The notes under the pieces are model-generated. The model saw only the letters and a program-made list of their open reading frames with translations, did not search any database and was not told where the DNA came from. A stretch of 44,397 bases of DNA from Prochlorococcus sp. AG-402-A08 (GTDB lineage: Bacteria; Cyanobacteriota; Cyanobacteriia; PCC-6307; Cyanobiaceae), in the NCBI GenBank assembly GCA_003279585.1, contig QCHH01000010.1, forward strand, positions 1-44,397. The letters run 5' to 3'. Positions 24,621 to 33,553 of this stretch are shown here, one piece after another. Numbering within the stretch: position 1 is the stretch's first letter; every line of letters begins with the position of its first letter. A program made the position numbers and the translations under genes.

Positions 24621-26173
24621 TAGATAGAATTCTCATTAAGATCAATTTTATCCATTACAGGGCGTGGATCTTGAAGTCCATTTTTAGGATCTAACAAACC
24701 CCAATGTAATGATTTTTCAAAATTGATAGTTGAACAATCAACTTTTAATTGATTTAATATTCTAATGCTTAAATTTGGAACGAATGGATTTAATAATATT
24801 CCAATGATTCGACATGATTCAAGTACAGAATATATATCAAGAGCCACTATTTCTTTATTTTTAGTGTCCTTAATTAGCTTCCATGGTGCACGTTCATTTA
24901 AGTAGAGATTTGCAGTGTTAGCAAGTTCAATAATTGCATTTGCCGAGTTTTTAAAATTACAATTCTTAAATGATTTCATATATTCATTTATTTTTATTTC
25001 TGATTGAGTTTTAAGAGTTGATTCAGGTAATAAAGAATTATTAACTGGAATTTTATCATTAAACCATTTTTTAGACATTGTTATTGTTCTATTTAATAAA
25101 TTACCAATGGTATTACTTAAATCACTATTAACAATATCGACAAATCTTCTCATTTGAAAATCACCATCCTCACCAAATTCAATATCTCTCAAAAGATACC
25201 ATCTCATTGCATCTATACCCCCATATTCCAAAAGTTCAATTGGGTCAAGCACGTTACCTAATGATTTACCCATTTTTTGACCCTCTCGTGTTAAAAAACC
25301 ATGCCCAAATACACTTAAAGGTGTTTTCATACCAGCAGACAGAAGCATTGCAGGCCAATAAACTGCGTGAAATCTGAGTATATCCTTTCCAATTACATGT
25401 ATATTTGCAGGCCAATTACATAACGATTCCTCAGTAAGTTCAGGAGAGTTTTGATCACGGAGAGATCCACTAATATAACCTAATAAAGCATCGAACCAAA
25501 CATAAAAAGTGTGATCCTTGTTGCCAGGGACACTTATACCCCATTTTAAGTTTACTCTGGAAATTGAGAAATCCCTTAACCCTTTTGAGACAAAATTGAT
25601 AATTTCATTCTTTCTACTTTTAGGAGAAATGAAACCATCAATTTGAATTAATTTTTCAATTTGATCTTGATATTTTGATAATTTAAAAAATAAATTCTCT
25701 TCATCTCTCCATTCTAATTTCTTTTTATGAATTGAACAAATTGGACTTTCATCATCCTCGTCCACATCCTTATATTCCTCACAACCAACGCAATACCAAC
25801 CACTTTGTCTACCCATATAAACATCATCAGATTTCAAAACTTTGGAATAAAATTGATGAACTAATGATGTGTGATCTTCAGAAGTTGTTCTTACAAAACG
25901 ATCATAACTAATATTTAATTTATCCCATAAATACTTATACTTTTCTGTGATTTCATCACAATGTAGTTGAGGTTGAAGGTTTTTACTTTCTGCTGTTCGC
26001 TCAATTTTTTGACCATGTTCGTCAACACCAGTAAGAAAAAGAACTGGATTTCCATTTAATCTATGAAATCGTGCTATTGCGTCACAAGCGATTGTCGTAT
26101 AAGAACTACCTAGATGAGGCTTGTCATTAACATAATATAGTGGTGTTGTAATTGTGTATTTCATATTCATCAT
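24620..26173 (-). CDS. metG: Methionyl-tRNA synthetase
   Basis: This 517-residue class I synthetase charges tRNA-Met. The N-terminal nucleotide-binding part has TPLYYVNDKPHLGSSY (HIGH-type motif). The zinc-knuckle insertion reads WYCVGCEEYKDVDEDD and then PICSIH, giving C-x2-C...C-x2-H. The signature GQKMGKSLGNV is the KMSKS motif with Gly in place of the first Ser. The helical anticodon domain occupies the last 170 residues. There is no C-terminal tRNA-binding (Arc1p-like) extension. Start MMNMKY: any of the first Met could be used. Coupled to lptC. Confidence 0.97.
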   Translation of the reverse strand: MMNMKYTITTPLYYVNDKPHLGSSYTTIACDAIARFHRLNGNPVLFLTGVDEHGQKIERTAESKNLQPQLHCDEITEKYKYLWDKLNISYDRFVRTTSEDHTSLVHQFYSKVLKSDDVYMGRQSGWYCVGCEEYKDVDEDDESPICSIHKKKLEWRDEENLFFKLSKYQDQIEKLIQIDGFISPKSRKNEIINFVSKGLRDFSISRVNLKWGISVPGNKDHTFYVWFDALLGYISGSLRDQNSPELTEESLCNWPANIHVIGKDILRFHAVYWPAMLLSAGMKTPLSVFGHGFLTREGQKMGKSLGNVLDPIELLEYGGIDAMRWYLLRDIEFGEDGDFQMRRFVDIVNSDLSNTIGNLLNRTITMSKKWFNDKIPVNNSLLPESTLKTQSEIKINEYMKSFKNCNFKNSANAIIELANTANLYLNERAPWKLIKDTKNKEIVALDIYSVLESCRIIGILLNPFVPNLSIRILNQLKVDCSTINFEKSLHWGLLDPKNGLQDPRPVMDKIDLNENSI

Positions 26174-26228
26174 TTATTCTAATTATTATATTGTATTTTT
26201 AAAACTCTTGCACACTTATGATGATCGC

Positions 26229-27512
26229 TTATTTTGATAATGGAATTAATTCAAAATAATTTATATCATTATTATTACCGACTATTTTTTTAACGTTAAA
26301 GCTCTCGCCAATATTTAAATTCTTTTTGGTATTTAGATTACATATAGTAGAAAAATGATATTCTATAAAATATAAAATACAAATATTTTGAAATTTGTTT
26401 ACCCAATGAAGCAATATCACTTGATATTCCTTAACAATGTTATTTCGGAACCATTTACTTAGCCAATATTTTTGATCTTCTCTATATCTCATAATATTTT
26501 GTCTTCCTTGATTATTAATTTCTTGAGTTATTTGTTCAACTTCTTCTTTAGATATAAGATCTTTATTACTTAGATATCTATTTAGTTGATAGTTAACCAA
26601 CAAGTCGGCATATCTTCTAATCGGTGATGTAGCATGTAAATAAGATGTTAATCCTAAACTCGAATGAGGCATTGGATTTATAGAATAATATGATTTACCC
26701 ATAGTTTTCTTAAGTAAATAATTGTATAAAACGTTATTTTCTGAATGATGTATTTTATCTATGCTAACTTTATCCATGCGTTCTTGAACCCTATATGGAA
26801 CTGGTATTTTATTTACCTTCGTAAAATTTGAAAGTAGATTTCCATACAAGATCATTGCTTCACTTATTAATTGTCTCGATAACGTTGGATCTATTATCTT
26901 AAGCGCGGGATTATTATCTTCTACAATAATCTTTCCAAATGATTCTAATATTTCCATAGCACCTGAACTCTTTCTCCAACATTTTCTATTTTGTAGAATC
27001 TCAGATATAATACTTAAATCTTTTTCTTCTTTTGGCGCATAATCAATAAGTTCATCAGCTTCTGTATAATTTAACCTGAAGTCAACTTTAATAATACTCT
27101 GCACTATTTCTGTAGAACCAACACTACCGTCTTCATTAAAAATAACACCTAAGCTTAATGACTTTCTCTTTCCCTTATCACTAAGACTAAACACATCATT
27201 TATTAATATTTCAGGAAGCATATAATAAGTATTAGTTGATAAATAGACTGTTGAAATAAGCTTCCTTGCCTTCTTATCAATAGCTGATTGATATTCAAAA
27301 TATGAAGTAGGGGAAGCAATGTGGATCCATAACTTATGCTCACAAGATATCTTTTCTAGAGAAATAGCATCATCTATTTCAAAAGTTTGAGAATCATCTA
27401 TAGAATAGGTTTTAAGATGTGTAAGGTCTCTAACTGAAGTGTTTAAATTAAATGTTTGTTTACATCTAGATTTTATATCTTTAACCTCAATATCTATTAT
27501 TTTATTGCACAT
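26229..27512 (-). CDS. rnr: RNase II/R-family exoribonuclease with intact active site
   Basis: This 427-residue RNB-domain 3'-5' exonuclease is the compact form of cyanobacteria. The catalytic Asp motif SIDDSQTFEIDDAIS (37-51, Asp39, Asp40, Asp47, Asp48) and the TSPIRRYADL motif (295-304) are complete. There is almost nothing N-terminal to the RNB domain, and the C-terminal 70 residues may be a much-reduced S1-like domain. It should degrade structured or damaged RNA. It follows rpsR by 23 bases on the same strand, so translation-related co-expression (rpmG-rpsR-rnr) is likely. Contrast it with the degenerate Zam protein at 6932-9241. Confidence 0.92.
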   Translation of the reverse strand: MCNKIIDIEVKDIKSRCKQTFNLNTSVRDLTHLKTYSIDDSQTFEIDDAISLEKISCEHKLWIHIASPTSYFEYQSAIDKKARKLISTVYLSTNTYYMLPEILINDVFSLSDKGKRKSLSLGVIFNEDGSVGSTEIVQSIIKVDFRLNYTEADELIDYAPKEEKDLSIISEILQNRKCWRKSSGAMEILESFGKIIVEDNNPALKIIDPTLSRQLISEAMILYGNLLSNFTKVNKIPVPYRVQERMDKVSIDKIHHSENNVLYNYLLKKTMGKSYYSINPMPHSSLGLTSYLHATSPIRRYADLLVNYQLNRYLSNKDLISKEEVEQITQEINNQGRQNIMRYREDQKYWLSKWFRNNIVKEYQVILLHWVNKFQNICILYFIEYHFSTICNLNTKKNLNIGESFNVKKIVGNNNDINYFELIPLSK

Positions 27513-27535
27513 TCTATTATTAATAGAATATTATC

Positions 27536-27757
27536 TTATCCTTCTGGATTAACAAAGGGAAGTAATGCAATAATTCTTGCTCTTTTAACTGCTGTGGTTA
27601 AATCTCTTTGCTGCTTAGCTGTTAAGCCAGTAAGTCTTCTAGGCAAAATTTTACCTCTATCGGTAATAAATTTCTTTAATAATTCTACGTCTTTATAGTC
27701 AATAGGATCTCCAGGCTTTATTGGAGAGAGCTTTTGTTTGAATAGTGAATTAGTCAT
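27536..27757 (-). CDS. rpsR: 30S ribosomal protein S18
   Basis: This 73-residue protein has the S18 core ([40 protein letters not shown] and ARIIALLPF). A typical cyanobacterial/chloroplast length. It lies 26 bases downstream of rpmG on the same strand, the conserved L33-S18 pair. Confidence 0.98.
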   Translation of the reverse strand: MTNSLFKQKLSPIKPGDPIDYKDVELLKKFITDRGKILPRRLTGLTAKQQRDLTTAVKRARIIALLPFVNPEG

Positions 27758-27783
27758 TTTTAAAAGGTTTATAAAAGGAAATG

Positions 27784-27981
27784 TTATTTGATTTCTCTAT
27801 GAATAGTCATCTTATTTAATTCAGGGCAGAATTTTTTAAGTTCAAGTCTCTCTGTAGTGTTCCTACGATTTTTTTCTGTGGTGTATCTAGATACTCCTGC
27901 AGAACGCTTTTCTGAGCTAGGTACAGATCTAGACTCAGTACATTCTAAAGTGACCACTATTCGGGTACCTTTTTTAGCCAT
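27784..27981 (-). CDS. rpmG: 50S ribosomal protein L33
   Basis: This 65-residue protein begins [20 protein letters not shown] and continues [20 protein letters not shown], the L33 signature. It has a single Cys in each half rather than the full CxxC pairs, like other zinc-free cyanobacterial L33. First gene of the rpmG-rpsR unit; divergent from pheT, with about 115 bases between. Confidence 0.98.
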   Translation of the reverse strand: MAKKGTRIVVTLECTESRSVPSSEKRSAGVSRYTTEKNRRNTTERLELKKFCPELNKMTIHREIK

Positions 27982-28097
27982 ATGAACTTAGCTCAACTTT
28001 TGTGAGTCTATGGAACAAAGTACAATCTTACTAGGCTAAGCACCCTTTTTTATAAATTCATTTGAGCACCTATGTTTAACTCCTGTCAAAGCCAATC

Positions 28098-30572
28098 ATG
28101 AAGGTATCAGTTTCTTGGCTAAAAGATCTTGTCGAATTTAACAATGATATTGATGGGTTGGCTGAAAAGCTTTCTATGACGGGCTTTGAAGTTGAATCAT
28201 TAGAAGACTTATCTGACCAAGCAAAGAATGTTGTTGTTGGTTTTGTTGACGAAATCGCACCACATCCAAATGCCGAAAAACTCAAAGTTTGTTCAGTAAA
28301 TGTAGGTTTACCCAAAAATCTAAGTATTGTTTGTGGTGCTCCAAACGTAAAAGCCGGATATCACGTACTTGTGGCGAAGGTTGGAGCCTATTTATCTTCA
28401 AAGTCATTAAAAATAAAATTATCTAATTTACGAGGCGTAGAAAGCGAGGGAATGATTTGTTCATTGGATGAATTAGGGATTGAAAGTAGTAATGAAGGTA
28501 TAGAAATTCTTGAAGAAAATGAAGCAAATATCCCTCCAATTGGTTCAAATGCTGTCGATTATCTTGGCTTGAATGACACCATAATTGAATTAGCTATTAC
28601 TGCTAACAGACCCGATGGTATGTCTATCGCTGGTATAGCACGAGAAATATCAATAATAACAAATTCAAAATTAATATTACCAACTCTAAATTTCAATAAT
28701 GACTTTGAAACATTTCAGCCCCAAATAAAAGATAAAGAAACGATAGGATCAGACTGTATTTACTCACTTACATATATAGATAATATTACCAATACTGGAA
28801 AGATAAATAAATCTATTTTTAATAAATTAAAATCAATAAGACAAAATTGTATAAACCCTATTGTAGACATAACAAATTTTTTAATGCTTGAACAAGGCCA
28901 GCCACTACATGCTTTTGATGCAGATCTTTTAGATAAAATAGTTGGTAGAAAAGTTTTGCCAAATGATTTTGGTATTAGAAATGGTAAAGCAGGCGAATTA
29001 TTTATTGCACTTGATAAAAAAGAATATAAATTAAATGAAAATATTAAGCTAATTACATGCGGAAATATTCCAATTGCAATAGCTGGGGTTATCGGTGGAA
29101 ACAATAGTTCCGTAAGCGCTAAAACCACAAGAGTATGGTTGGAAGCCGCTGTTTTTACTCCAACCTCAGTTAGAAATAGTAGTAGAGCAATAGGGCTCAG
29201 AACAGATGCAAGTAGTAGATACGAAAAGGGCATATCATCTAACATGACAACAGCTGTCGCAAAAAGAGCTAGTCAACTTATTTCATTAGAATTAGGTGGT
29301 AATATTAAATCGACTTATATTAATAATGAATTTATTAGAAAAGATATTAATGTCGAGCTTAGAATAGAGAAAATAAACAAGGTTCTAGGTAAATTGAGTT
29401 GTACAAATAATAATAAATCAGATAAAAGTTCTAAGACAAATCGTCATCTTAATAAGGATGAGATTGAGCCTCTTATGAGAAAACTTGGATGCCAACTTAC
29501 GAATACCTCGAGTGGTTGGAATGTACAAATTCCTCCTTACAGATCTTCAGATTTAACCAGAGAAATCGATTTAATAGAAGAGATAGCAAGACTAATTGGC
29601 TATGATAATTTCGATTCAAATATGCCCTATCCACTTGAACCAGGAGTACTAACACCTGCTAATTTGGTTGAAAGAAATTTACGAAATTCCTTTATCCATA
29701 ATGGTTTTCAAGAAGTAGTTACTTCCTCACTTGTCGGTCCTGATAACACTGATGGAAATGCTGTATTAATCAAAAATCCATTACTATCAGAGACAAGTAG
29801 ATTAAGGACAAATGTATGGGATGAACATCTTAAAATTCTTCAGAGAAATGTATCATTTGGGGCTGAAGGGTGTTGGATCTTTGAAATAGCAAAGACATAC
29901 AAAAAAGATAAAGAAAGCTTTTTTGAAACAAATTTATTAGCAGGTTCTTTGACTGGTAATAAACGATTTAGTAAGTGGGGATCAGCGTCAAAACAAATAT
30001 CTTTAGATTATTTTGAAGCAAGAGGAAAGCTTAAGCAATCCCTTGAGGTTCTAGGAATTGAAACTATTGATAAGCAACTTAACGACAAAGAATTCTTGCA
30101 TCCGGGTCGAACTTCTCAATTATTTGTTGAAGGAAAAAGTATCGGCTTCTTTGGACAAATACACCCTTCTCTCTCGGAAGAATTTGATCTAATTAAGGAA
30201 ACTTACTTATTTAATCTTGAGCTTGATCCCTTGATTAAAGCCGCAACAAGGAAAACAAATTGGACAAGAGTTTATAAGGATTACCCCACTGTTCCCTACA
30301 TGGAAAGGGATATTGCGCTTATTCATTCAAGAAAATATAGCTCCTTAGAAATAATAAATCTGATAAAGAAGTCTGGAAGACCACTTTTAGAGAAAGTGGA
30401 ATTAATAGACCGTTATGAGGGATCAACTATTCCCGAGGATTCGGTTAGCCAGGCTTTCAGAATAAAATACAGAGATCCTAAAAAAACCCTAGTAGAAGAA
30501 GATATAAATCCAATACATGAAAAAATAAGAACTACTCTTAAAGAAAAAATAAATGCAGATCTCCGAAGCTAA
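28098..30572 (+). CDS. pheT: Phenylalanyl-tRNA synthetase beta subunit
   Basis: The 824-residue beta chain of the alpha2-beta2 synthetase. Order of domains: a tRNA-binding OB fold (about 40-150, VVGFVDEIAPHPNAEKLKVC), the B3/B4 editing domain (about 225-400, PIVDITNFLMLEQGQPLHAF and GLRTDASSRYEKGI), B5 (about 405-490), a catalytic-like core (500-700), and the anticodon-binding ferredoxin-like domain (730-824, YPTVPYMERDIALI). The start MKVSVSWLKDLVEF is the family N-terminus. It converges on the RHH/J-domain gene across the hairpin-rich spacer, and a structured repeat begins 19 bases after its stop. Confidence 0.98.
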   Translation: MKVSVSWLKDLVEFNNDIDGLAEKLSMTGFEVESLEDLSDQAKNVVVGFVDEIAPHPNAEKLKVCSVNVGLPKNLSIVCGAPNVKAGYHVLVAKVGAYLSSKSLKIKLSNLRGVESEGMICSLDELGIESSNEGIEILEENEANIPPIGSNAVDYLGLNDTIIELAITANRPDGMSIAGIAREISIITNSKLILPTLNFNNDFETFQPQIKDKETIGSDCIYSLTYIDNITNTGKINKSIFNKLKSIRQNCINPIVDITNFLMLEQGQPLHAFDADLLDKIVGRKVLPNDFGIRNGKAGELFIALDKKEYKLNENIKLITCGNIPIAIAGVIGGNNSSVSAKTTRVWLEAAVFTPTSVRNSSRAIGLRTDASSRYEKGISSNMTTAVAKRASQLISLELGGNIKSTYINNEFIRKDINVELRIEKINKVLGKLSCTNNNKSDKSSKTNRHLNKDEIEPLMRKLGCQLTNTSSGWNVQIPPYRSSDLTREIDLIEEIARLIGYDNFDSNMPYPLEPGVLTPANLVERNLRNSFIHNGFQEVVTSSLVGPDNTDGNAVLIKNPLLSETSRLRTNVWDEHLKILQRNVSFGAEGCWIFEIAKTYKKDKESFFETNLLAGSLTGNKRFSKWGSASKQISLDYFEARGKLKQSLEVLGIETIDKQLNDKEFLHPGRTSQLFVEGKSIGFFGQIHPSLSEEFDLIKETYLFNLELDPLIKAATRKTNWTRVYKDYPTVPYMERDIALIHSRKYSSLEIINLIKKSGRPLLEKVELIDRYEGSTIPEDSVSQAFRIKYRDPKKTLVEEDINPIHEKIRTTLKEKINADLRS

Positions 30573-30590
30573 TCTTATTTGTACCGAAAG

Positions 30591-30630
30591 AGTCTCATGA
30601 GTAGTCCTATACAAGGACCCGTATGAGATT
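30591..30630 (+). repeat. Structured repeat element, copy A
   Basis: The outer stem is AGTCTCAT (30591-30598) with ATGAGATT (30623-30630). The inner stem is GTCCT (30604-30608), loop ATACA, AGGAC (30614-30618). A GATCGTTTTTC run follows, so it may also end pheT transcripts. It is related to copies B and C in the same spacer. Confidence 0.75.
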
Positions 30631-30774
30631 CTTGAGATCGTTTTTCAAAAATATATTTAAAAAACCAAAATAACTTTTAAAGCTCCTAAATTTATTATCA
30701 AGCTTGGGAAGCGCACGGATGAATAACGTTCGAAACTGATCTAGACAAACATTGCAGTAAAAACATTGAGTACA

Positions 30775-30809
30775 GTCTTAGTAGTCCTATATTGGAATTA
30801 CCATAAGAC
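30775..30809 (+). repeat. Structured repeat element, copy C (diverged)
   Basis: It shares GTCTTAGTAGTCCTATA with copy A's left half. The outer stem GTCTTA (30775-30780) pairs with TAAGAC (30804-30809). GTA/TAC and TCC/GGA nest inside around the loop TATATT. Same architecture, but different loop and right arm. Confidence 0.6.
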
Positions 30810-30819
30810 CCAACAATAG

Positions 30820-30840
30820 TCTCGTATTAGATTAACGAGA
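30820..30840. other. Hairpin TCTCGT/ACGAGA
   Basis: A 6-bp perfect stem with a 9-base AT loop, just downstream of copy C. The left arm resembles the AGTCTCAT arm of copy A. Confidence 0.5.
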
Positions 30841-30917
30841 AACCTCTTCGCACTAATTCCTGAAGGAATTTCAAGACAAATAAGTTCCTGTAGAATGATT
30901 GATTACATTATTTTGAA

Positions 30918-30944
30918 GCATAACTGTCTATAGAGCAGTTATGC
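30918..30944. terminator. Perfect 9-bp hairpin with self-complementary loop
   Basis: GCATAACTG (30918-30926) and CAGTTATGC (30936-30944) flank the loop TCTATAGAG, which contains the palindrome CTATAG. No T tract follows; the role as terminator or RNA fold is uncertain. Confidence 0.5.
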
Positions 30945-30993
30945 AGACACATAAAAGAAGTTATACTAATGGTTTACAGGATCAAAGGAATTA

Positions 30994-31122
30994 ATGGACA
31001 ACGAATGGACATACATAGCATCTGGCTACATCAAAAAACGAACTAAACTCACAGAACCGCTAACAATAAAAGCCAAATTTTATGCATTTAAAAATGTAAT
31101 TAATGAATTCTTCTACCTTTGA
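30994..31122 (+). CDS. Putative 42-residue protein
   Basis: The sequence starts MDNEWTYIASGYIKKRTKLT, is basic, and ends FKNVINEFFYL. A good ribosome site (AAAGGA) lies about five bases before the ATG, rare among the small ORFs here. A hairpin with a T-rich tail (31161-31190) follows 39 bases after the stop. These two signals support a real small gene of unknown function. Confidence 0.45.
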   Translation: MDNEWTYIASGYIKKRTKLTEPLTIKAKFYAFKNVINEFFYL

Positions 31123-31160
31123 TTTTTTTATATAAAAATGCATTAATAAAATCTAGATTT

Positions 31161-31195
31161 ATCGGATCTATTGTTGTCCGATTGTTTGGTTTTTA
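31161..31195 (+). terminator. Probable intrinsic terminator
   Basis: ATCGGA (31161-31166) pairs with TCCGAT (31177-31182), and is followed by TGTTTGGTTTTT. It would end transcripts of the 42-codon ORF. Confidence 0.55.
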
Positions 31196-31240
31196 ATGAA
31201 AGATTAATTTGCCCGGATCTGATCTATTAAGTCTTGCATG

Positions 31241-31283
31241 AGTCTTGCGAGTAGACCAATACATGGACACATATAAGATACAT
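31241..31283 (+). repeat. Structured repeat element, copy B
   Basis: Same architecture as copy A. The inner stem GACCA (31254-31258), loop ATACA (31259-31263), TGGAC (31264-31268) carries a T:A to A:T compensatory exchange at the loop-closing pair. The outer TCTT/AAGA carries a C:G to T:A exchange. It ends just before the stop of the leftward J-domain gene. Confidence 0.7.
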
Positions 31284-31289
31284 GAGAAT

Positions 31290-32348
31290 CTAATTCTTAT
31301 ATAAATCCTTGAGTAATTGATAAGCCTCGTTCAGTTTTCTCATAGTTTCGTTTGATCCTCCAGCATCAGGATGATTTGAAAGAGCTTTTTCTTTATAGGC
31401 ATCTCTAATAAAAGAAAGTGTTAGTGATGATCCAGCCTTAGTTGGTAAACCCAATAACTTGAGAGCACCATGAACAGTCATCGTAGACTCAAGCGTTTGG
31501 AATGAAGTCACATTTTGACTACGTTTGAATTTATTAACGAATCTACGAATGAGAGTTGGTATTCGACTTCTTAGGTTTTTAGCAGAAAAGGGGTCTTCAA
31601 GAGCACCTGCCAATATCACCACATCATCAAATGTTACCGAGTCAATTTTCCAATCGCTGCAATAGGAATTAAGCATTTTACAGGCAGCATTCCAGGTGAA
31701 AGGTATGCTTTCTGTGCCATCTACATTTGGCCAGATATCTCTAGCAAGCCATATCATTGATGCCTCAATCACACTTTCAGTAGGTTTTTGGCCGTAAAGA
31801 TAGATCCAATGTTTTTCTGCAGCATCTTTCGCCTTTAATAGATCATCAATATCAATAGTTGTAATTGAGGTATCTTCCATATTTTTAAATGTTTTATCTT
31901 TACTCAAACTTCTCTTTAGGTTGGTAGTTTGTTTTCTAATAAAACCTGGTAATTCAATGCCTGTGGAGACAGTATCTTTTTTATTACCTAAAACATCATT
32001 AGCTTTGACATCATTGACAGCAACATTTTTTATTTCAATATTCTTATTACCAACTATCACAAGTGCTTTTTCTTCCTGGTTACTATTGTCTATTCTGTTT
32101 TGAGGAGTTGAAGAATCATTATTGCTATTATGATAAAAATCTAATTGTTCACTTTCAATTATTTCATCATCTAAATCGTTAGATAAAATAACTTCTAATA
32201 ATCTCTCGAAAACTAGTCCTCTAGCCCTAAATCCCCACTCTTTGCGAAGTCGATCGACGCCATCCACTAGATCAATTGGTAAATCAATTGATATCCTCCT
32301 AACTTCCTTGACTTCCCCTTCCGTCACAAGATCCTTAAATCTAGTCAC
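31290..32348 (-). CDS. J-domain protein with N-terminal ribbon-helix-helix-like segment
   Basis: The 352-residue protein has three parts. Residues about 15-56 (RRISIDLPIDLVDGVDRLRK then ARGLVFERLL) have the strand-helix-helix pattern of ribbon-helix-helix DNA-binding or dimerisation domains. The middle has a polar linker (60-165) and a helical, Trp-rich domain (170-290). Residues 294-352 form a short C-terminal J-domain with the HPD motif at 326-328 (LSNHPDAGGSNETMRKLNEA). It is not a canonical DnaJ, since there is no Gly/Phe or zinc-finger part. It probably recruits DnaK to a specific substrate or site; DNA binding is inference. Confidence 0.8.
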   Translation of the reverse strand: MTRFKDLVTEGEVKEVRRISIDLPIDLVDGVDRLRKEWGFRARGLVFERLLEVILSNDLDDEIIESEQLDFYHNSNNDSSTPQNRIDNSNQEEKALVIVGNKNIEIKNVAVNDVKANDVLGNKKDTVSTGIELPGFIRKQTTNLKRSLSKDKTFKNMEDTSITTIDIDDLLKAKDAAEKHWIYLYGQKPTESVIEASMIWLARDIWPNVDGTESIPFTWNAACKMLNSYCSDWKIDSVTFDDVVILAGALEDPFSAKNLRSRIPTLIRRFVNKFKRSQNVTSFQTLESTMTVHGALKLLGLPTKAGSSLTLSFIRDAYKEKALSNHPDAGGSNETMRKLNEAYQLLKDLYKN

Positions 32349-32517
32349 ATATTAATGCTCTTTTTATTTTCAACACACGTTTAGCTTTGAATTTATATAA
32401 TTAATCTCTAATCACAAAATATGCAAATTTTTTGAAGATTATCTCAAAATTAAATTATGGCCACATAGATCAACATTATTAAGTATTATTTGCGAGTGAA
32501 TCAAATGTTAATCAGAA

Positions 32518-32697
32518 ATGAACTTCTGCGAATCTTCCAAAAACTGGAGTGATAGAAAAAAATTTTTTCAAGCTAGAAAATTAAATTTTTTAATATCCGT
32601 TAAAGAATCTTATGAGAGAAAGCTTGCCGCTATCACTGCATCAATATCAAAGCTTGAAGAACAAATGAATTCAACCACTCCTAGTATAGAAAGCTAA
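32518..32697 (+). CDS. Coiled-coil-type microprotein (59 residues)
   Basis: It begins MNFCESSKNWSDRKKFFQAR and then has a heptad-patterned helix (SYERKLAAITASISKLEEQM), ending in a Ser/Thr tail. It is similar in size and style to the microproteins in the 18-21 kb stretch, although far from them. Translation starts about 170 bases upstream of, and divergent from, the RHH/J-domain gene. It is convergent with the Ap4A phosphorylase-like gene, with about 20 bases between stops. Confidence 0.55.
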   Translation: MNFCESSKNWSDRKKFFQARKLNFLISVKESYERKLAAITASISKLEEQMNSTTPSIES

Positions 32698-32716
32698 ATC
32701 AACCTTAAGCTACTTC

Positions 32717-33553
32717 TTAAATTACATCTTTTAATATTTTTTCTGGACCAAATTTAATAAGAGTATTAACATCAGATCTTTTTGTTCCAAGAAAATAACC
32801 AGCAAAACCAAGCGCATTTATACTAAAACCGTTTGATCTATCAGTTTTGCGTGTTATAAGAGCAATCCACTCAGATGTTATAAGTAAATTATATGGTGTT
32901 AATGGTTTATTAATTATATCTATATCACCTAAATTCATTTCATCTATCATAGATTTATATGAGCTGAATAAATCGTACTTGTTTGAGTTTTTGTTTTTAC
33001 TTCTTTGTCTAATTGAAATACAATGAGATATTTCAGAGTTATTCCCATTTGAGTTATTTAACAATGAGCAAAACCAATCAAATCTAGGGCAAATAATCTC
33101 ATTATAGCGTCTTGGTAATAATTGAAAATGTCTATGAGGCTGACTGGCACCAGCCTCTTTACTACTGTTAAAGAACCATAAACCTGTGGTATCATTATCA
33201 ACATTTTGAATAGCTTCAAAATCATCTTTATTTAACCAGCCATTTTGTGGTTTCCAGGTATTAGTTATTAATAACATATGTCCTATTTGTACTGGATATT
33301 TATTTAATATTAATGTATGTTTATCATTTATTGGCTGTATTTGTAATCTAGTATCCCAGGGAATAAATGGATTACGTTTAGGACCATATTCTGTCAAATA
33401 CTTTGGTATAGGACTTTTCAGAAAACGAAGCTCAAAATCATAAGAGTCCTCACTAGATTTATATTTTATAGTATCCAATGGAATTACAGCTCCACAATTA
33501 ACTGCTTTTCGACTAACCTCAAGAGCTTTTGACCATATAGATTCGCTTCTCAC
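32717..33553 (-). CDS. ATP adenylyltransferase / Ap4A phosphorylase-like protein
   Basis: This 278-residue member of the HIT superfamily has the catalytic block GASQPHRHFQLLPRR, with the HxHxQ triad at His140, His142 and Gln144. The preceding NKYPVQIGHMLLIT and following PYNLLITSEWIALITR segments fit Ap4A phosphorylases. Such enzymes cleave diadenosine tetraphosphate to ATP/ADP or transfer adenylyl groups, clearing a stress nucleotide. The N-terminal half carries the usual substrate-binding region. Start MRSESIWSKALEVS. No operon partner. Confidence 0.85.
   Translation of the reverse strand: MRSESIWSKALEVSRKAVNCGAVIPLDTIKYKSSEDSYDFELRFLKSPIPKYLTEYGPKRNPFIPWDTRLQIQPINDKHTLILNKYPVQIGHMLLITNTWKPQNGWLNKDDFEAIQNVDNDTTGLWFFNSSKEAGASQPHRHFQLLPRRYNEIICPRFDWFCSLLNNSNGNNSEISHCISIRQRSKNKNSNKYDLFSSYKSMIDEMNLGDIDIINKPLTPYNLLITSEWIALITRKTDRSNGFSINALGFAGYFLGTKRSDVNTLIKFGPEKILKDVI

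Larger units (their letters stand above)
30573..31289. other. Hairpin-rich spacer between convergent genes
   Basis: The 717 bases hold three related hairpin elements (30591-30630, 30775-30809, about 31241-31283) and further hairpins at 30820-30840, 30918-30944 and 31161-31182. One 42-codon ORF (30994-31122) is also present. No sign of a decayed normal gene was found. Confidence 0.75.

Noticed and set aside
28760-29245. 161-codon minus-strand ORF with hydrophobic stretches
   Set aside because: Antisense to pheT; its hydrophobicity is the usual artefact of reading an AT-rich gene backwards.
30573-31289. CRISPR array from the repeated elements
   Set aside because: Only three diverged copies, irregular spacing of roughly 180 and 470 bases, and no cas genes.
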